From NCBI RefSeq assembly GCF_902459665.1, contig NZ_CABPSL010000016.1, positions 62,001-126,000 on the forward strand: a stretch of 64,000 nucleotides of DNA, written 5' to 3'. The position numbers and the translations under genes are program-made. Positions 8,688 to 17,031 of this stretch are shown here, piece by piece. Origin of the DNA: Pandoraea cepalis. Its GTDB lineage: Bacteria > Pseudomonadota > Gammaproteobacteria > Burkholderiales > Burkholderiaceae. The notes beneath the pieces were generated by a model. That model was given only the letters and a program-made list of their open reading frames with translations, was not told the origin of the DNA and searched no databases. Numbering within the stretch: position 1 is the first letter of the stretch; each line of letters begins with the position of its first letter.

Positions 8688-10049
8688 ATGTTTGAAAAAA
8701 TCCTCATCGCCAACCGCGGCGAAATCGCTCTGCGCGTTCAGCGCGCGTGCCGCGAGATGGGCATCAAGACCGTGGTCGTCTACTCCGAAGCCGACAAGGA
8801 AGCGAAGTACGTCAAGCTCGCGGACGAAGCCGTCTGTATCGGACCGGCGCCCTCGCCGCTGAGCTATCTGAACATGCCGGCGCTCATCAGCGCGGCGGAA
8901 GTCACCGACGCCCAGGCCATCCACCCGGGTTACGGCTTCCTCTCCGAGAACGCCGACTTCGCCGAACGTGTCGAGCAATCGGGCTTCACGTTTATCGGCC
9001 CACGCCCCGACACCATTCGTCTGATGGGCGACAAGGTCTCGGCCAAGCAGACGATGATCAAGACCGGCGTGCCGTGCGTGCCGGGTTCGGAAGGCGCGTT
9101 GCCCGACGATCCGAAGGAAATCGTGCGTGTTGCACGCCAGGTCGGCTATCCGGTGATCATCAAGGCCGCCGGTGGCGGCGGCGGTCGCGGCATGCGCGTG
9201 GTGCACACGGAAGCGGCGCTGGTGAACGCGGTCAACATGACCCGTGAAGAAGCCGGCCGCGCCTTCGGCAATCCGGAAGTCTATATGGAGAAGTTCCTCG
9301 AGAACCCGCGCCATATCGAAATCCAGATCCTCGCCGACAAGCACAAGAACGCCGTCTGGCTGGGCGAGCGCGACTGCTCGATGCAGCGCCGCCATCAGAA
9401 GGTGATCGAAGAGGCGACCGCCCCGCTGATTCCGCGCCGCCTGATCGAGCGCATCGGCGATCGCTGCGCCGATGCCTGCAAGAAGATGGGCTACGTCGGC
9501 GCCGGCACGTTCGAATTCCTGTTCGAGAACGGTGAGTTCTACTTCATCGAAATGAACACGCGTGTGCAGGTCGAACACCCGGTCACGGAAATGATCACCG
9601 GTGTCGATATCGTGCAGGAACAGATCCGCATTGCGGCCGGCGAGAAGCTCGCCTTCCGTCAGCGCGACATCCAGTTCCAGGGTCACGCGATCGAGTGCCG
9701 TATCAACGCCGAAGATCCGTTCAAGTTCACGCCGTCGCCCGGTCGCATTACCGCCTGGCACATGCCGGGGGGCCCTGGCATCCGCGTCGACTCGCACGCC
9801 TATAACGGCTACTTCGTGCCGCCGAACTACGATTCGATGATCGGCAAGCTGATCGCCTACGGAGCAACGCGCGATCAGGCCATCCGTCGCATGCGTGTCG
9901 CGCTATCGGAAATCGTGATCGAAGGTATCCAGACGAACATTCCGCTGCACCGGGAACTGATGCTCGACGCCAAGTTTGTCGAAGGCGGCACGAGCATCCA
10001 TTATCTGGAACACAAGCTGGCGCAGAAATCTGCCGTCGGCGGCAACTGA
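8688..10049 (+). CDS. accC: Biotin carboxylase subunit of acetyl-CoA carboxylase
   Basis: ATP-dependently carboxylates the biotin on AccB using bicarbonate. The 453-residue protein has the standard ATP-grasp architecture. The N-terminal domain starts [17 protein letters not shown], followed by the glycine-rich ATP lid [10 protein letters not shown] and the catalytic block [26 protein letters not shown] read in pieces across about residues 275-300. The ATG at 8688 gives the canonical start; the upstream in-frame ATG at 8595 only adds an Ala/Pro/Arg-rich leader. It is directly downstream of accB and 39 bases upstream of prmA. Confidence 0.97.
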   Translation: MFEKILIANRGEIALRVQRACREMGIKTVVVYSEADKEAKYVKLADEAVCIGPAPSPLSYLNMPALISAAEVTDAQAIHPGYGFLSENADFAERVEQSGFTFIGPRPDTIRLMGDKVSAKQTMIKTGVPCVPGSEGALPDDPKEIVRVARQVGYPVIIKAAGGGGGRGMRVVHTEAALVNAVNMTREEAGRAFGNPEVYMEKFLENPRHIEIQILADKHKNAVWLGERDCSMQRRHQKVIEEATAPLIPRRLIERIGDRCADACKKMGYVGAGTFEFLFENGEFYFIEMNTRVQVEHPVTEMITGVDIVQEQIRIAAGEKLAFRQRDIQFQGHAIECRINAEDPFKFTPSPGRITAWHMPGGPGIRVDSHAYNGYFVPPNYDSMIGKLIAYGATRDQAIRRMRVALSEIVIEGIQTNIPLHRELMLDAKFVEGGTSIHYLEHKLAQKSAVGGN

Positions 10050-10088
10050 GCTGTTCATCAGCCGTTTATCAGCAGGAAATCACTCGCC

Positions 10089-10982
10089 ATGTATCGCGAA
10101 CTCGTCGTAGAAGTTGCCCGCGCCCAAGCCGAGGCCCTGTCGGACGCCCTGCTCGATCTGGGCGTGCTGTCGGTCTCCGTGGAAGATGCGGATGCCGACA
10201 CGCCCGACGAGCAACCGATGTTCGGCGAGCCGGGCCTGACCCCGCCCGACACCGCGTGGCAACACTCGCGCGTGGTCGCGCTGGTGGGGGAAGACCAGGA
10301 CGCCGCCGTGCTGCTCGCGGCGGCCGTCAACGAATTGGGGCTCACCGAGTCGCCCGCGTTCACGTTGCGCGACGTAGAAGAACAGGACTGGGTGCGCCTG
10401 ACGCAATCGCAGTTTGAGCCCATACAGATCGGCCAGCGTATCTGGGTCGTGCCGTCGTGGCACGACGCCCCTAACGCCGATGCGCTTATCCTCGAACTCG
10501 ATCCGGGCCTTGCGTTCGGGACCGGCAGCCACCCGACCACGCGGCTGTGCATGGAGTGGCTCGAACAGCACGTTGAGGCGGGTCAGTCGTTGCTCGACTA
10601 CGGCTGCGGCTCGGGCATTCTGGCCATTCTGGCGCGCAAGTGCGACGCCGATCCGGTCGTCGGTATCGACATCGATCCGCAGGCCGTCGAGTCTGCGCGC
10701 TATAACAGTGAGCGCAATCACGCGAGCGTCGAATACGGACTGCCCGCCGACCTGCGCGACGGTCAATTCAATATCGTGGTCGCCAACATCCTGTCGAATC
10801 CGCTCAAACTGCTCGCGTCGATGCTGACATCGCGCGTGGCACCGGGCGGACGGCTCGCGCTGTCTGGCGTGTTGGAGCGGCAAGCGGACGAGGTGATCGC
10901 CGCCTACGCCCCCTATATGAAGATGTCGGTCTGGCGTGCTCACGATGGCTGGGTCTGCCTGCACGGGCAGGCCGCCGGCTAG
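10089..10982 (+). CDS. prmA: Ribosomal protein L11 methyltransferase
   Basis: Methylates lysines and the N-terminal alpha-amino group of ribosomal protein L11 with S-adenosylmethionine. The 297-residue product has an N-terminal substrate-recognition domain starting [13 protein letters not shown] and a class I methyltransferase domain. Its SAM-binding motif is [13 protein letters not shown], acidic motif GIDIDPQAV, and the PrmA signature [13 protein letters not shown]. The gene follows accC by 39 bases, a frequent neighbourhood in proteobacteria, and is probably in the aroQ-acc transcription unit. Confidence 0.95.
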   Translation: MYRELVVEVARAQAEALSDALLDLGVLSVSVEDADADTPDEQPMFGEPGLTPPDTAWQHSRVVALVGEDQDAAVLLAAAVNELGLTESPAFTLRDVEEQDWVRLTQSQFEPIQIGQRIWVVPSWHDAPNADALILELDPGLAFGTGSHPTTRLCMEWLEQHVEAGQSLLDYGCGSGILAILARKCDADPVVGIDIDPQAVESARYNSERNHASVEYGLPADLRDGQFNIVVANILSNPLKLLASMLTSRVAPGGRLALSGVLERQADEVIAAYAPYMKMSVWRAHDGWVCLHGQAAG

Positions 10983-11030
10983 TCGCCCACGACGCGCCGA
11001 GTCTTCGGGTCCTCGCCCTCGAATCCCCCG

Positions 11031-12008
11031 ATGCCCCCGACTCCCATGGCCCAGTCCTCGCGCGTTCTCGCTACCCGCTGCCCTCACTGCCATACCGTCT
11101 TTCGCGTCGTAGCGGATCAGCTCAAGCTGCGCGACGGTCTCGTGCGCTGCGGCAACTGTCGTGAAGTATTCGACGGACATGCCTACCTGTGCGAGCCGCC
11201 CGGCGAAGAGCACGAGGCGGAAGCCGCGCCCGCCGAACGCCCCCCGGTGCCCGAGATGCTCACGCCCACGGCGATCGCTGCACTGCTGGGCACGCCGGAC
11301 GAGAGCCTGGCGCAGATGCGACATGGCCCGGGTCGCTACATCGATGACGACGATGCCACGGTTCTTGTGGCGCCCACTGCGTCCATGACGTCGTCAGCTT
11401 CCGTCGCGTCTGCCGACTCGCCGACGTCCGTTGCTCTTGCCGGACAGGCACGTCGCCCCGGCGTCGGTCGCGTGATCTGGCGTGCGCTGATCGCGCTGGC
11501 CGTCGTCGGTCTGATCGCCCAGTGGGCGTGGGTCGAGCGCGCCGCACTCGTCGATCGCGTGCCGGCGTTGCGCGGCGTGTTCGCGACGCTCGGACGCCCG
11601 ATGCATGTGCCGATCGCGCCGCCGCGTCAGCCGGACAAGGTTCAGATCTCGAGCGTGACGCTGGTCACCGACGCGCCCGGCACGACCGACGGGAGTGACG
11701 CGAGCGATGCGACAACCGGTACGCCAGCGAGCGCCACGGCCTCAGACGACGCCGTGCCAATGACGCTCACCGTGTTCATGCGCAATCAAGCCGACTATGC
11801 CGTGGCCTGGCCGTCGCTCGAACTCACGCTGTCGGACATCGACGGCAAGCCGGTCGTGCGACGCGTGTTTTCGGCGAGCGACTACGTCACCGATACAGCG
11901 CAGCATGACGCCGGTCTGGCGCCACACAACGAACGCACGATTCGGTTACGATTGACGGCGCAGGCAGCGCTAGCCAGTAACTATCGGGTGCTCGCGTTCT
12001 ATCCGTGA
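11031..12008 (+). CDS. MJ0042-type zinc-ribbon and DUF3426 membrane protein
   Basis: Unknown function. The N-terminus carries a zinc ribbon of the MJ0042 type, with cysteine pairs in CPHC and CGNC about 22 residues apart. A long acidic, Ala/Ser-rich linker follows. A single membrane helix lies at about residues 148-166 (VIWRALIALAVVGLIAQWAW), and the C-terminal DUF3426 domain is beta-rich and presumably periplasmic (VFMRNQADYAVAWPSLELTL). This layout is common in betaproteobacteria next to prmA. A start at 11046 (MAQSSRVLATR) is as likely as the one given; neither has a clear ribosome site. Confidence 0.85.
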   Translation: MPPTPMAQSSRVLATRCPHCHTVFRVVADQLKLRDGLVRCGNCREVFDGHAYLCEPPGEEHEAEAAPAERPPVPEMLTPTAIAALLGTPDESLAQMRHGPGRYIDDDDATVLVAPTASMTSSASVASADSPTSVALAGQARRPGVGRVIWRALIALAVVGLIAQWAWVERAALVDRVPALRGVFATLGRPMHVPIAPPRQPDKVQISSVTLVTDAPGTTDGSDASDATTGTPASATASDDAVPMTLTVFMRNQADYAVAWPSLELTLSDIDGKPVVRRVFSASDYVTDTAQHDAGLAPHNERTIRLRLTAQAALASNYRVLAFYP

Positions 12009-12040
12009 TAGCGCTGTTGCACTCAACCTAGGAGATATTG

Positions 12041-12541
12041 ATGTCCCAAGTCACACTCGGGGGCAACCCCATCGAAGTCGACGGCCAGTTCCCGCAAAAG
12101 GGGCAGACCGCTCCGGCTTTTTCGCTGGTCAATGCCAAGTTGCAGGACGTCTCGCTCGACGATTTCGCAGGCAAGCGCAAGGTGCTCAACATCGTGCCGA
12201 GCCTCGACACGCCGACCTGCGCCACCTCGACCCGCAAGTTCAACGAAGCCGCGGGCAAGCTCGAGAACACGGTCGTGCTCGTGATCTCGGCTGACCTGCC
12301 GTTCGCCATGAGCCGCTTCTGCGCGACCGAAGGCCTGAACAACGTGGTCACGCTCTCGACCATGCGTGGCCGCGAGTTCCTCAAGCATTACGGCGTGGCA
12401 ATCACCACCGGCCCGCTCGCCGGCGTGTCGGCCCGTGCCGTTGTCGTGCTCGACGCCGATAACCGCGTCGTCCACGCCGAACTCGTGCCCGAGATCAAGA
12501 ACGAGCCGAACTACGACGCCGCGCTGGCCGCGTTGTCGTAA
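12041..12541 (+). CDS. tpx: Thiol peroxidase, atypical 2-Cys peroxiredoxin
   Basis: Reduces hydrogen and alkyl hydroperoxides using thioredoxin. At 166 residues the protein matches the E. coli Tpx length. The peroxidatic cysteine is residue 60 in [14 protein letters not shown] and the resolving cysteine residue 94 in MSRFCATEG, the spacing typical of atypical 2-Cys Tpx. The ATG at 12041 is supported by AGGAG at 12030-12034; an in-frame TTG immediately before it is disregarded. The gene ends in front of a textbook intrinsic terminator. Confidence 0.96.
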   Translation: MSQVTLGGNPIEVDGQFPQKGQTAPAFSLVNAKLQDVSLDDFAGKRKVLNIVPSLDTPTCATSTRKFNEAAGKLENTVVLVISADLPFAMSRFCATEGLNNVVTLSTMRGREFLKHYGVAITTGPLAGVSARAVVVLDADNRVVHAELVPEIKNEPNYDAALAALS

Positions 12542-12609
12542 GCCATCGCCCCTCGGCGTATCGCTGGCCCGCCCGGTAAAATCGGTGCGCGCCAGATGGC
12601 AGTTCCCGT

Positions 12610-12640
12610 GCCGGTGCGGCAAATGCACCGGCCCGTTTTT
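12610..12640 (+). terminator. Intrinsic terminator of tpx
   Basis: GCCGGTGC at 12610-12617 pairs with GCACCGGC at 12625-12632 around a 7-base loop, followed by CCGTTTTT. It closes tpx on the plus strand 69 bases after the stop codon. Confidence 0.85.
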
Positions 12641-12720
12641 AGCATGACCCGGCAGCGCGACTGGCCAACCGTCTGCCCTCCCTGATTGGCCCCCGCTTAC
12701 CTTTCGCAAGGATCTCCCCC

Positions 12721-13656
12721 GTGACTACCGTGATCTGCGGCTCGCTCGCCTACGACAACATCATGACGTTCGAAGGCCGCTTCGGCGAGCACATCCTCCC
12801 CGATCAGGTACACATCCTGAACGTCAGCTTCCTCGTGCCGACGATGCGCCGCAACTTCGGCGGCTGCGCCGGCAACATTGGCTACAGCCTGCATCTGCTG
12901 GGCGGCTCGCCGGTCGTCATGGCCACCGTCGGCGAAGATGGTGCACCCTACGTCGAGCGCTTCCAGTCGCTCGGCATGACGACGGAATTCGTTCGCGTGG
13001 TCGCGGACAGCATGACCGCCAATGCGATGATCACGACCGATCTGGACAACAACCAGATCACCGCCTTCCACCCGGGGGCGATGATGTTCTCGTCGCGCAA
13101 CCGCGTGGCCGATGTCAGCGGCGCGACGCTCGGCATCGTTGCCCCGGACGCCCCCGACGCCATGCTCACTCACGCCGAAGGCTTCGCCGTCGCCGGGGTG
13201 CCGTTCCTGTTCGATCCGGGTCAGGGCCTGCCGTTGCTCTCGCCTGAGGCCCTGCGTCGCATGGTGGAACTCGCCACCTACCTCGCGGTCAACGACTACG
13301 AAGCCAAGCTCCTCTGCACGAAGACCGGCTGGCCGATGGACGACCTCCAGTCGCGTGTCGAGGCACTGGTCGTAACGCGCGGAGAACACGGCGCGCTGAT
13401 CTTCGCCGGCGGCAAGCAACACGACATTCCTGCCGTCAAAGCCAAGCGAGTCGTCGACCCCACCGGGTGCGGCGACGCCTTCCGCGGCGGGTTGCTGTAC
13501 GGTATCGAAAAGGGCCTCGACTGGCCCACCGCCGGCCGTCTGGCCAGCCTGATGGGTTCGCTCAAGATTGCCGAGCAAGGTCCGCAGACTTACGCGCCGA
13601 CGCGCGCCGAGATCGAGGCGCAATATGAAGCCGCGTTCGGCTACCGCTTCGTATGA
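12721..13656 (+). CDS. PfkB-family carbohydrate/nucleoside kinase (adenosine-kinase-like)
   Basis: A ribokinase-fold kinase of 311 residues. The N-terminus TTVICGSLAYDNIMTFEG carries the substrate-site Asp-Asn of the family, FGGCAGNIGYSL is the PfkB glycine block, and VDPTGCGDAFRGG at about residues 244-256 is PfkB signature 2 with the catalytic aspartate and anion hole. Close homologues in Burkholderiaceae are usually called adenosine kinase or plain carbohydrate kinase; the substrate cannot be fixed from sequence. Translation starts at GTG 12721, preceded by AAGGAT. The lipoprotein gene follows within 20 bases. Confidence 0.88.
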   Translation: MTTVICGSLAYDNIMTFEGRFGEHILPDQVHILNVSFLVPTMRRNFGGCAGNIGYSLHLLGGSPVVMATVGEDGAPYVERFQSLGMTTEFVRVVADSMTANAMITTDLDNNQITAFHPGAMMFSSRNRVADVSGATLGIVAPDAPDAMLTHAEGFAVAGVPFLFDPGQGLPLLSPEALRRMVELATYLAVNDYEAKLLCTKTGWPMDDLQSRVEALVVTRGEHGALIFAGGKQHDIPAVKAKRVVDPTGCGDAFRGGLLYGIEKGLDWPTAGRLASLMGSLKIAEQGPQTYAPTRAEIEAQYEAAFGYRFV

Positions 13657-13675
13657 TTTCAGGATAAACACAACG

Positions 13676-14155
13676 ATGGCACGACTGACCACACCCTTCC
13701 TTATTCTCACCGCCGCAGCGTCGCTCTCCCTGTCCGCCTGCACGGCGTTCGGTCCGAGCAATTCCGCGAGTGTCTACAACAGCCGCCAAGCGCAACGCGA
13801 GCAGGTTGTGCGCATGGGCACCGTCGAATCGGTGCGCCCGGTCACGATCGATAGCAGCAACGGCGATCCGGGGATTCTCGGCGTGGTGGGCGGCGGTGCG
13901 CTGGGCGCCGTCGGCGGCAGCGCCATTGGTGGCGGTCGCGGCTCGATCGCGACGGGCATCATCGGCGGTCTGTTGGGTGCGGTTGCGGGGCAAGCCGTCG
14001 AAAACCGCATGAGCAAGAAGGCGGGCCTGGAGATTACCGTGCGACTCGACAACGGCGAGCTGCGCGCCATCACACAGGATGCGGACGAAGCATTCCAGCC
14101 GGGTCAGCGCGTGCGTCTGCTCTCGAGCGGCGGCGTCACGCGCGTGACGCACTAA
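13676..14155 (+). CDS. Glycine-zipper outer-membrane lipoprotein (SlyB/Pcp-like)
   Basis: A 159-residue precursor. The signal peptide ends in the lipobox LSAC at about residues 18-21, so the mature protein is lipidated. Residues about 60-105 are a glycine zipper 2TM-type domain rich in GxxxG (VVGGGALGAVGGSAIGGG, then GIIGGLLGAVAGQAVENRM). The C-terminal part, EITVRLDNGELRAITQ, is the beta-rich end typical of SlyB/Pcp lipoproteins. These proteins sit in the outer-membrane inner leaflet and relate to envelope integrity. The ATG at 13676 is chosen because it starts the signal peptide. It closely follows the kinase gene and may be co-transcribed. Confidence 0.88.
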   Translation: MARLTTPFLILTAAASLSLSACTAFGPSNSASVYNSRQAQREQVVRMGTVESVRPVTIDSSNGDPGILGVVGGGALGAVGGSAIGGGRGSIATGIIGGLLGAVAGQAVENRMSKKAGLEITVRLDNGELRAITQDADEAFQPGQRVRLLSSGGVTRVTH

Positions 14156-14164
14156 GGCCGCATG

Positions 14165-14203
14165 AAAAAACCCGCTGCGACGATCACTCATCACAGCGGG
14201 TTT
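14165..14203 (-). terminator. Terminator of the histone-like gene (partly bidirectional)
   Basis: AAACCCGCTG at 14168-14177 pairs with CAGCGGGTTT at 14194-14203. Read on the minus strand the stem is followed by TTTTTT before CATG, a good U-tract, so it closes the H1-like gene. On the plus strand only three T follow, a weaker stop for the lipoprotein gene. Confidence 0.75.
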
Positions 14204-14205
14204 CG

Positions 14206-14227
14206 GATCGAGTAGGCCTACTCGATC
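14206..14227. repeat. Perfect 22-bp palindrome between convergent genes
   Basis: The 11 bases GATCGAGTAGG are followed immediately by their exact reverse complement, with no mismatch. It has no U-tract on either side. It lies in the 3' region shared by the lipoprotein gene and the H1-like gene, next to the terminator hairpin. It could fold as a hairpin with a GGCC loop or be a protein-binding dyad. Confidence 0.6.
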
Positions 14228-14269
14228 AAAAGACACCTAAGTGCCTTGGTTCCTGCTTCGGCACTCGAA

Positions 14270-14836
14270 TTACGGACGGCTGCCGGTCGGGAACGGCCAT
14301 GCCGCTGCCGGATTCAGCGCCGTCTTCGGTGCTGCTGCCGGTGCTGCAGCCGGGGCCGCAGCAGGCTTGGCGGCGACCTTCTTGACGGCCGGCTTCTTCG
14401 CCGCCGCAGCAGGCTTCTTCGCCGCCGGCTTCTTCGCCGCAACCTTCTTCACGGCAGCCTTCTTCGCAGCCGGCTTCTTGGCGGCAACCTTCTTCACTGC
14501 TGCCTTCTTCGCAGCCGGCTTCTTGGCGGCAACCTTCTTCACTGCTGCCTTCTTGGCGACCGGCTTCTTGGCGGCAACCTTCTTCACCGCTGCCTTCTTG
14601 GCGACCGGCTTCTTGGCGGCAACCTTCTTCACCGCAACCTTCTTGGCTGCCGGCTTCTTGGCGGCGACCTTCTTCGCTGCCGGCTTTTTGGCGGCGACAG
14701 CCTTCTTCGCTACCGGCTTCTTGGCGGCAACAGCCTTCTTCGCGACAGGCTTCTTGGCGGCGGCAGCCTTCTTCGCTACCGGCTTCTTGGCAACAGCCTT
14801 CTTGGCTGCGGGTTTTTTCTTAGCAGTAGTAGCCAT
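14270..14836 (-). CDS. Histone H1-like / AlgP-like Lys-Ala-Pro repeat DNA-binding protein
   Basis: A 188-residue, extremely basic low-complexity protein starting [18 protein letters not shown]. It is built from repeats of KKPAAKK, KKPVAKK and AVKKVAAKK units to about residue 155, and ends in an Ala/Pro-rich tail. It resembles the C-terminal tail of eukaryotic H1 and bacterial AlgP/HctB-type nucleoid proteins, which bind DNA non-specifically by charge. The ATG at 14834-14836 is preferred over the adjacent GTG because AAGGAG lies 7 bases upstream. The gene is transcribed alone, with a terminator on its 3' side. Repeat number is likely to vary between strains. Specific function is unknown. Confidence 0.88.
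   Translation of the reverse strand: MATTAKKKPAAKKAVAKKPVAKKAAAAKKPVAKKAVAAKKPVAKKAVAAKKPAAKKVAAKKPAAKKVAVKKVAAKKPVAKKAAVKKVAAKKPVAKKAAVKKVAAKKPAAKKAAVKKVAAKKPAAKKAAVKKVAAKKPAAKKPAAAAKKPAVKKVAAKPAAAPAAAPAAAPKTALNPAAAWPFPTGSRP
14370..14815 (-). repeat. Imperfect tandem repeats inside the H1-like gene
   Basis: The coding sequence is made of short in-frame repeats (units such as GCCGGCTTCTTGGCGGCAAC read on the plus strand, recurring every 39 or 60 bases with small changes). These encode the [12 protein letters not shown] blocks. Such arrays are prone to slippage and recombination. Confidence 0.8.
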
Positions 14837-15017
14837 CACTTTGCTCCTTAACGTGAGAGATCACTCAAACAAAACCACCTGAGAAGGAAACCCGACCACC
14901 ATGCGGCGAACCGCCGGCGAGCGGGCTATTCATCGGCGTACGCATCGGACTTCGACGGCTTACGCTAATGAATTCGGCGCTGCGCGCATGACGCTGACCG
15001 TGAGTGGTCACGCGCGC

Positions 15018-15051
15018 AAAAAAATTGCCGGCGACATTGCCGCCAGCAATT
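15018..15051 (-). terminator. Intrinsic terminator inside the H1-like gene leader region
   Basis: AATTGCCGGCG at 15023-15033 pairs with 15041-15051 (one C/A mismatch) around a 7-base loop. On the minus strand the stem is followed directly by seven T (15018-15024). This is as good a terminator as any in the window, yet no protein gene ends just before it. Confidence 0.75.
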
Positions 15052-15253
15052 CGATTGTCTTGAGAAAGGGGATTCGCCAGATTCTTCGGGGGGTAGCTTG
15101 CCTGTCCCGTCATCGGGAGGGAGGAGATTGCGATAGCGGATAAGCGATACTGCTTGCTATGCACCAAGGTTTTTACGCTCCGTAACTACCAGCTCTCTGT
15201 CGCGGGAGGAAAGCAATGTGCTTTCGTGTGTTCATCGAGACTGCAATTTATTT
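15018..15253 (-). ncRNA. Candidate small RNA, about 236 nt
   Basis: A near-consensus minus-strand promoter (start predicted near 15253) and a strong intrinsic terminator ending at 15018 bound a self-contained transcript with no good protein gene. The RNA sense strand carries several C/U-rich stretches, including UUUCCUCCCGCG, AUCUCCUCCCUCCCGAUG and UACCCCCCG. These resemble the anti-Shine-Dalgarno loops of many proteobacterial small RNAs. A 20-codon frame starting MNTRKH (ATG at 15233-15235, stop at 15173-15175) exists but has no ribosome site. The alternative is that this is the first part of a roughly 417-base leader of the H1-like gene, with the terminator acting as an attenuator. I do not recognise a known RNA family. 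Confidence 0.45.
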
Positions 15254-15259
15254 GAGCGA

Positions 15260-15288
15260 ATCATAATTCTTTTGTGATGCGATGTTAA
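15260..15288 (-). promoter_or_regulatory. Sigma-70 promoter, minus strand, for the small-RNA candidate
   Basis: Read on the minus strand, TTAACA (15283-15288) and TATGAT (15260-15265) are separated by exactly 17 bases, each five of six to consensus. Its nearest protein gene downstream is the H1-like gene, 417 bases away, with a terminator in between. Confidence 0.6.
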
Positions 15289-15500
15289 TACTTTGCGCGT
15301 AAAAAATCGCACAACGTTCGCAACGAAGAAGTCAATCTGTTGTATTTGATGCACATGGCGTTCGCATGTCGACGCGTGCGAAGCGAGCGTAACGACGTGC
15401 GAGTGAGGATGATGTGCATGACGCGCACAGTCTCGTCGACTTGTTTTGCTGGCGCTCACGCGCGCCACGCGCGCTCACACCATCCTCTCGAAACCCGCAT

Positions 15501-15526
15501 GGATACTGGCTTTGCAGCCAGCATCC
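15501..15526 (-). terminator. Hairpin downstream of nrdB
   Basis: GGATACTGGCT at 15501-15511 pairs with AGCCAGCATCC at 15516-15526 with one mismatch and a 4-base loop, 17 bases after the nrdB stop. The minus-strand continuation is not U-rich, so it may be a weak terminator or an RNA-stabilising end. Confidence 0.45.
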
Positions 15527-15542
15527 AAATTTCACTTCCTGC

Positions 15543-16685
15543 TTAGTCCCAGCTCAGCGCGCCACCGGTCTGGTATTCGATCACTCGCGTTTCGAAGAAG
15601 TTGCGCTCCTTCTTCAGATCGATCATCTCGCTCATCCACGGGAACGGATTTTCTTCGTTCGGATAGAGCGCCTCGAGACCAATTTGGGAACAGCGACGGT
15701 TCGCGATGAAGCGCAGATAGCTCTTGAACATGCCCGCGTTCAGGCCGAGCACGCCGCGCGGCATCGTATCTTCAGCGTAGCGATACTCCAGCTCGACCGC
15801 TTTCTTGAACAGCTCGCGAATCTCTTCGCGGAACTCCGGCGTCCAGAGGTTCGGGTTTTCCAGCTTCACCTGGTTGATCAGATCGATGCCGAAGTTGCAG
15901 TGCATCGACTCGTCGCGCAGGATGTATTGATATTGCTCTGCAGCACCGGTCATCTTGTTCTGCCGACCCAGCGCGAGAATCTGCGTGAAGCCGACGTAGA
16001 AGAACAGCCCTTCCATGATGCAGGCGAACACGATGAGCGAGCGCAGCAGCTTCTGGTCGGCTTCCTGCGTGCCGGTCTGGAACGACGGATCCGCCACCAC
16101 TTCGATGAACGGGAGCAGGAATTCGTCCTTGTCGCGAATCGACGGCACTTCGTGATACGCGTTGAAGATCTCGCCTTCGTCCAACCCCAGGCTCTCGACG
16201 ATGTACTGATAGGCGTGCGTGTGGATCGCCTCTTCGAAGGCCTGACGCAGCAGGAACTGGCGGCACTCCGGTGCGGTGATGTGGCGATACGTGCCGAGCA
16301 CGATGTTGTTCGCCGCGAGCGAGTCGGCCGTCACGAAGAAGCCGAGATTGCGCTTGATGATGCGGCGCTCGTCCTCGGTCAGACCGTTCGGATCTTTCCA
16401 CAGGGCGATGTCGCGCGACATGTTGATTTCCTGCGGCATCCAGTGGTTCGCGCAACCGGCCAGATACTTCTCCCAGGCCCACTTGTACTTGAAGGGCACC
16501 AGTTGATTCACATCCGTCGTGCCGTTGATCACGCGCTTGTCGGAGGCGCTCACGCGACGCGTCGACTGCGAGGCGATCACAGTCGGGGTTTCCCCTTGCG
16601 TGCCCAGCACGTTCGACGCGGCAACCGGAGCCGCGGTGGGGGCAGCCGATTTGGCCGCGGTGGTGTCTTCTTCCCAGTTCAGCAT
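15543..16685 (-). CDS. nrdB: Ribonucleoside-diphosphate reductase class Ia, beta subunit
   Basis: Houses the diiron-tyrosyl radical cofactor that NrdA uses to reduce ribonucleotides. The 380-residue protein has a 60-residue Ala/Thr-rich N-terminal extension before the ferritin-like core. Iron-ligand motifs visible in order are [16 protein letters not shown] and, later, RDESMHCNF. The C-terminus, [16 protein letters not shown], is the tail that docks on NrdA. nrdB and nrdA are separate transcription units here, with a galM-like gene on the other strand between them. Two NrdR boxes lie about 300 bases upstream. Confidence 0.96.
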   Translation of the reverse strand: MLNWEEDTTAAKSAAPTAAPVAASNVLGTQGETPTVIASQSTRRVSASDKRVINGTTDVNQLVPFKYKWAWEKYLAGCANHWMPQEINMSRDIALWKDPNGLTEDERRIIKRNLGFFVTADSLAANNIVLGTYRHITAPECRQFLLRQAFEEAIHTHAYQYIVESLGLDEGEIFNAYHEVPSIRDKDEFLLPFIEVVADPSFQTGTQEADQKLLRSLIVFACIMEGLFFYVGFTQILALGRQNKMTGAAEQYQYILRDESMHCNFGIDLINQVKLENPNLWTPEFREEIRELFKKAVELEYRYAEDTMPRGVLGLNAGMFKSYLRFIANRRCSQIGLEALYPNEENPFPWMSEMIDLKKERNFFETRVIEYQTGGALSWD

Positions 16686-16984
16686 AGGGTCTCAGTCCGT
16701 TCAGGTTGATGCGATGCACACACGCGCGCACATCGCCGAAGTGACAGATCAGCCGTTCGCGTGCGAAGGCTGACGAAAAATTTGCGATCCGGCGGCCGGC
16801 AAGCGATCACCGGGAGCACGAAGTCCACCGGGAGCATTGCCATATTTCGGGGGTGATGCAGATGCGCAATTGCGCAGTTTTGAACAACAACGCCGACGCG
16901 AGAGCTGCAACAACATCCTGACCTCCCGACGTCGAATGGAATGCCTCCAATTTAGCACAATTACGTCACTCGTTCCAGCATGCA

Positions 16985-17000
16985 ACACTATATCTAGTGC
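16985..17000. promoter_or_regulatory. NrdR box 1 upstream of nrdB
   Basis: The 16-base dyad ACACTATATCTAGTGC matches the NrdR box pattern aCACwAtATmTAGTGt. NrdR is the zinc-finger/ATP-cone repressor of ribonucleotide reductase genes and binds two such boxes in phase. The second box is centred 31 bases away, about three helical turns. Confidence 0.85.
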
Positions 17001-17015
17001 CGCACTGCACGATGA

Positions 17016-17031
17016 CCACTATACCTAGTGT
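17016..17031. promoter_or_regulatory. NrdR box 2 upstream of nrdB
   Basis: CCACTATACCTAGTGT, a second NrdR dyad with the CACTA...TAGTG arms intact. Together with box 1 it makes the paired arrangement expected for NrdR repression. Confidence 0.85.

Larger units (their letters stand above)
14837..15542. other. 706-base non-coding region between the H1-like gene and nrdB
   Basis: No convincing protein gene on either strand; the open frames here lack ribosome sites and homology character. It contains, on the minus strand, a near-consensus promoter (15260-15288) and a strong terminator (15018-15051) bounding a small-RNA candidate. Next to nrdB there is a hairpin at 15501-15526. The part at 15241-15340 is markedly AT-rich compared with its surroundings. 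Confidence 0.7.

Noticed and set aside
14370-14815. CRISPR-like short repeats
   Set aside because: Repeats are contiguous, imperfect, in-frame and coding, without unique spacers or cas genes.
14241-14882. A plus-strand frame giving repeated hydrophobic [10 protein letters not shown]-type segments
   Set aside because: Complement of the Lys/Ala repeat gene; the minus strand has the ribosome site and the known protein type.
14865-15167. A 100-codon minus-strand frame within the non-coding region
   Set aside because: Begins with TTG, has no ribosome site and crosses the strong terminator at 15018-15051.
15173-15235. A 20-codon frame (MNTRKH...) inside the small-RNA candidate
   Set aside because: No Shine-Dalgarno and no recognisable features; kept only as a remark.
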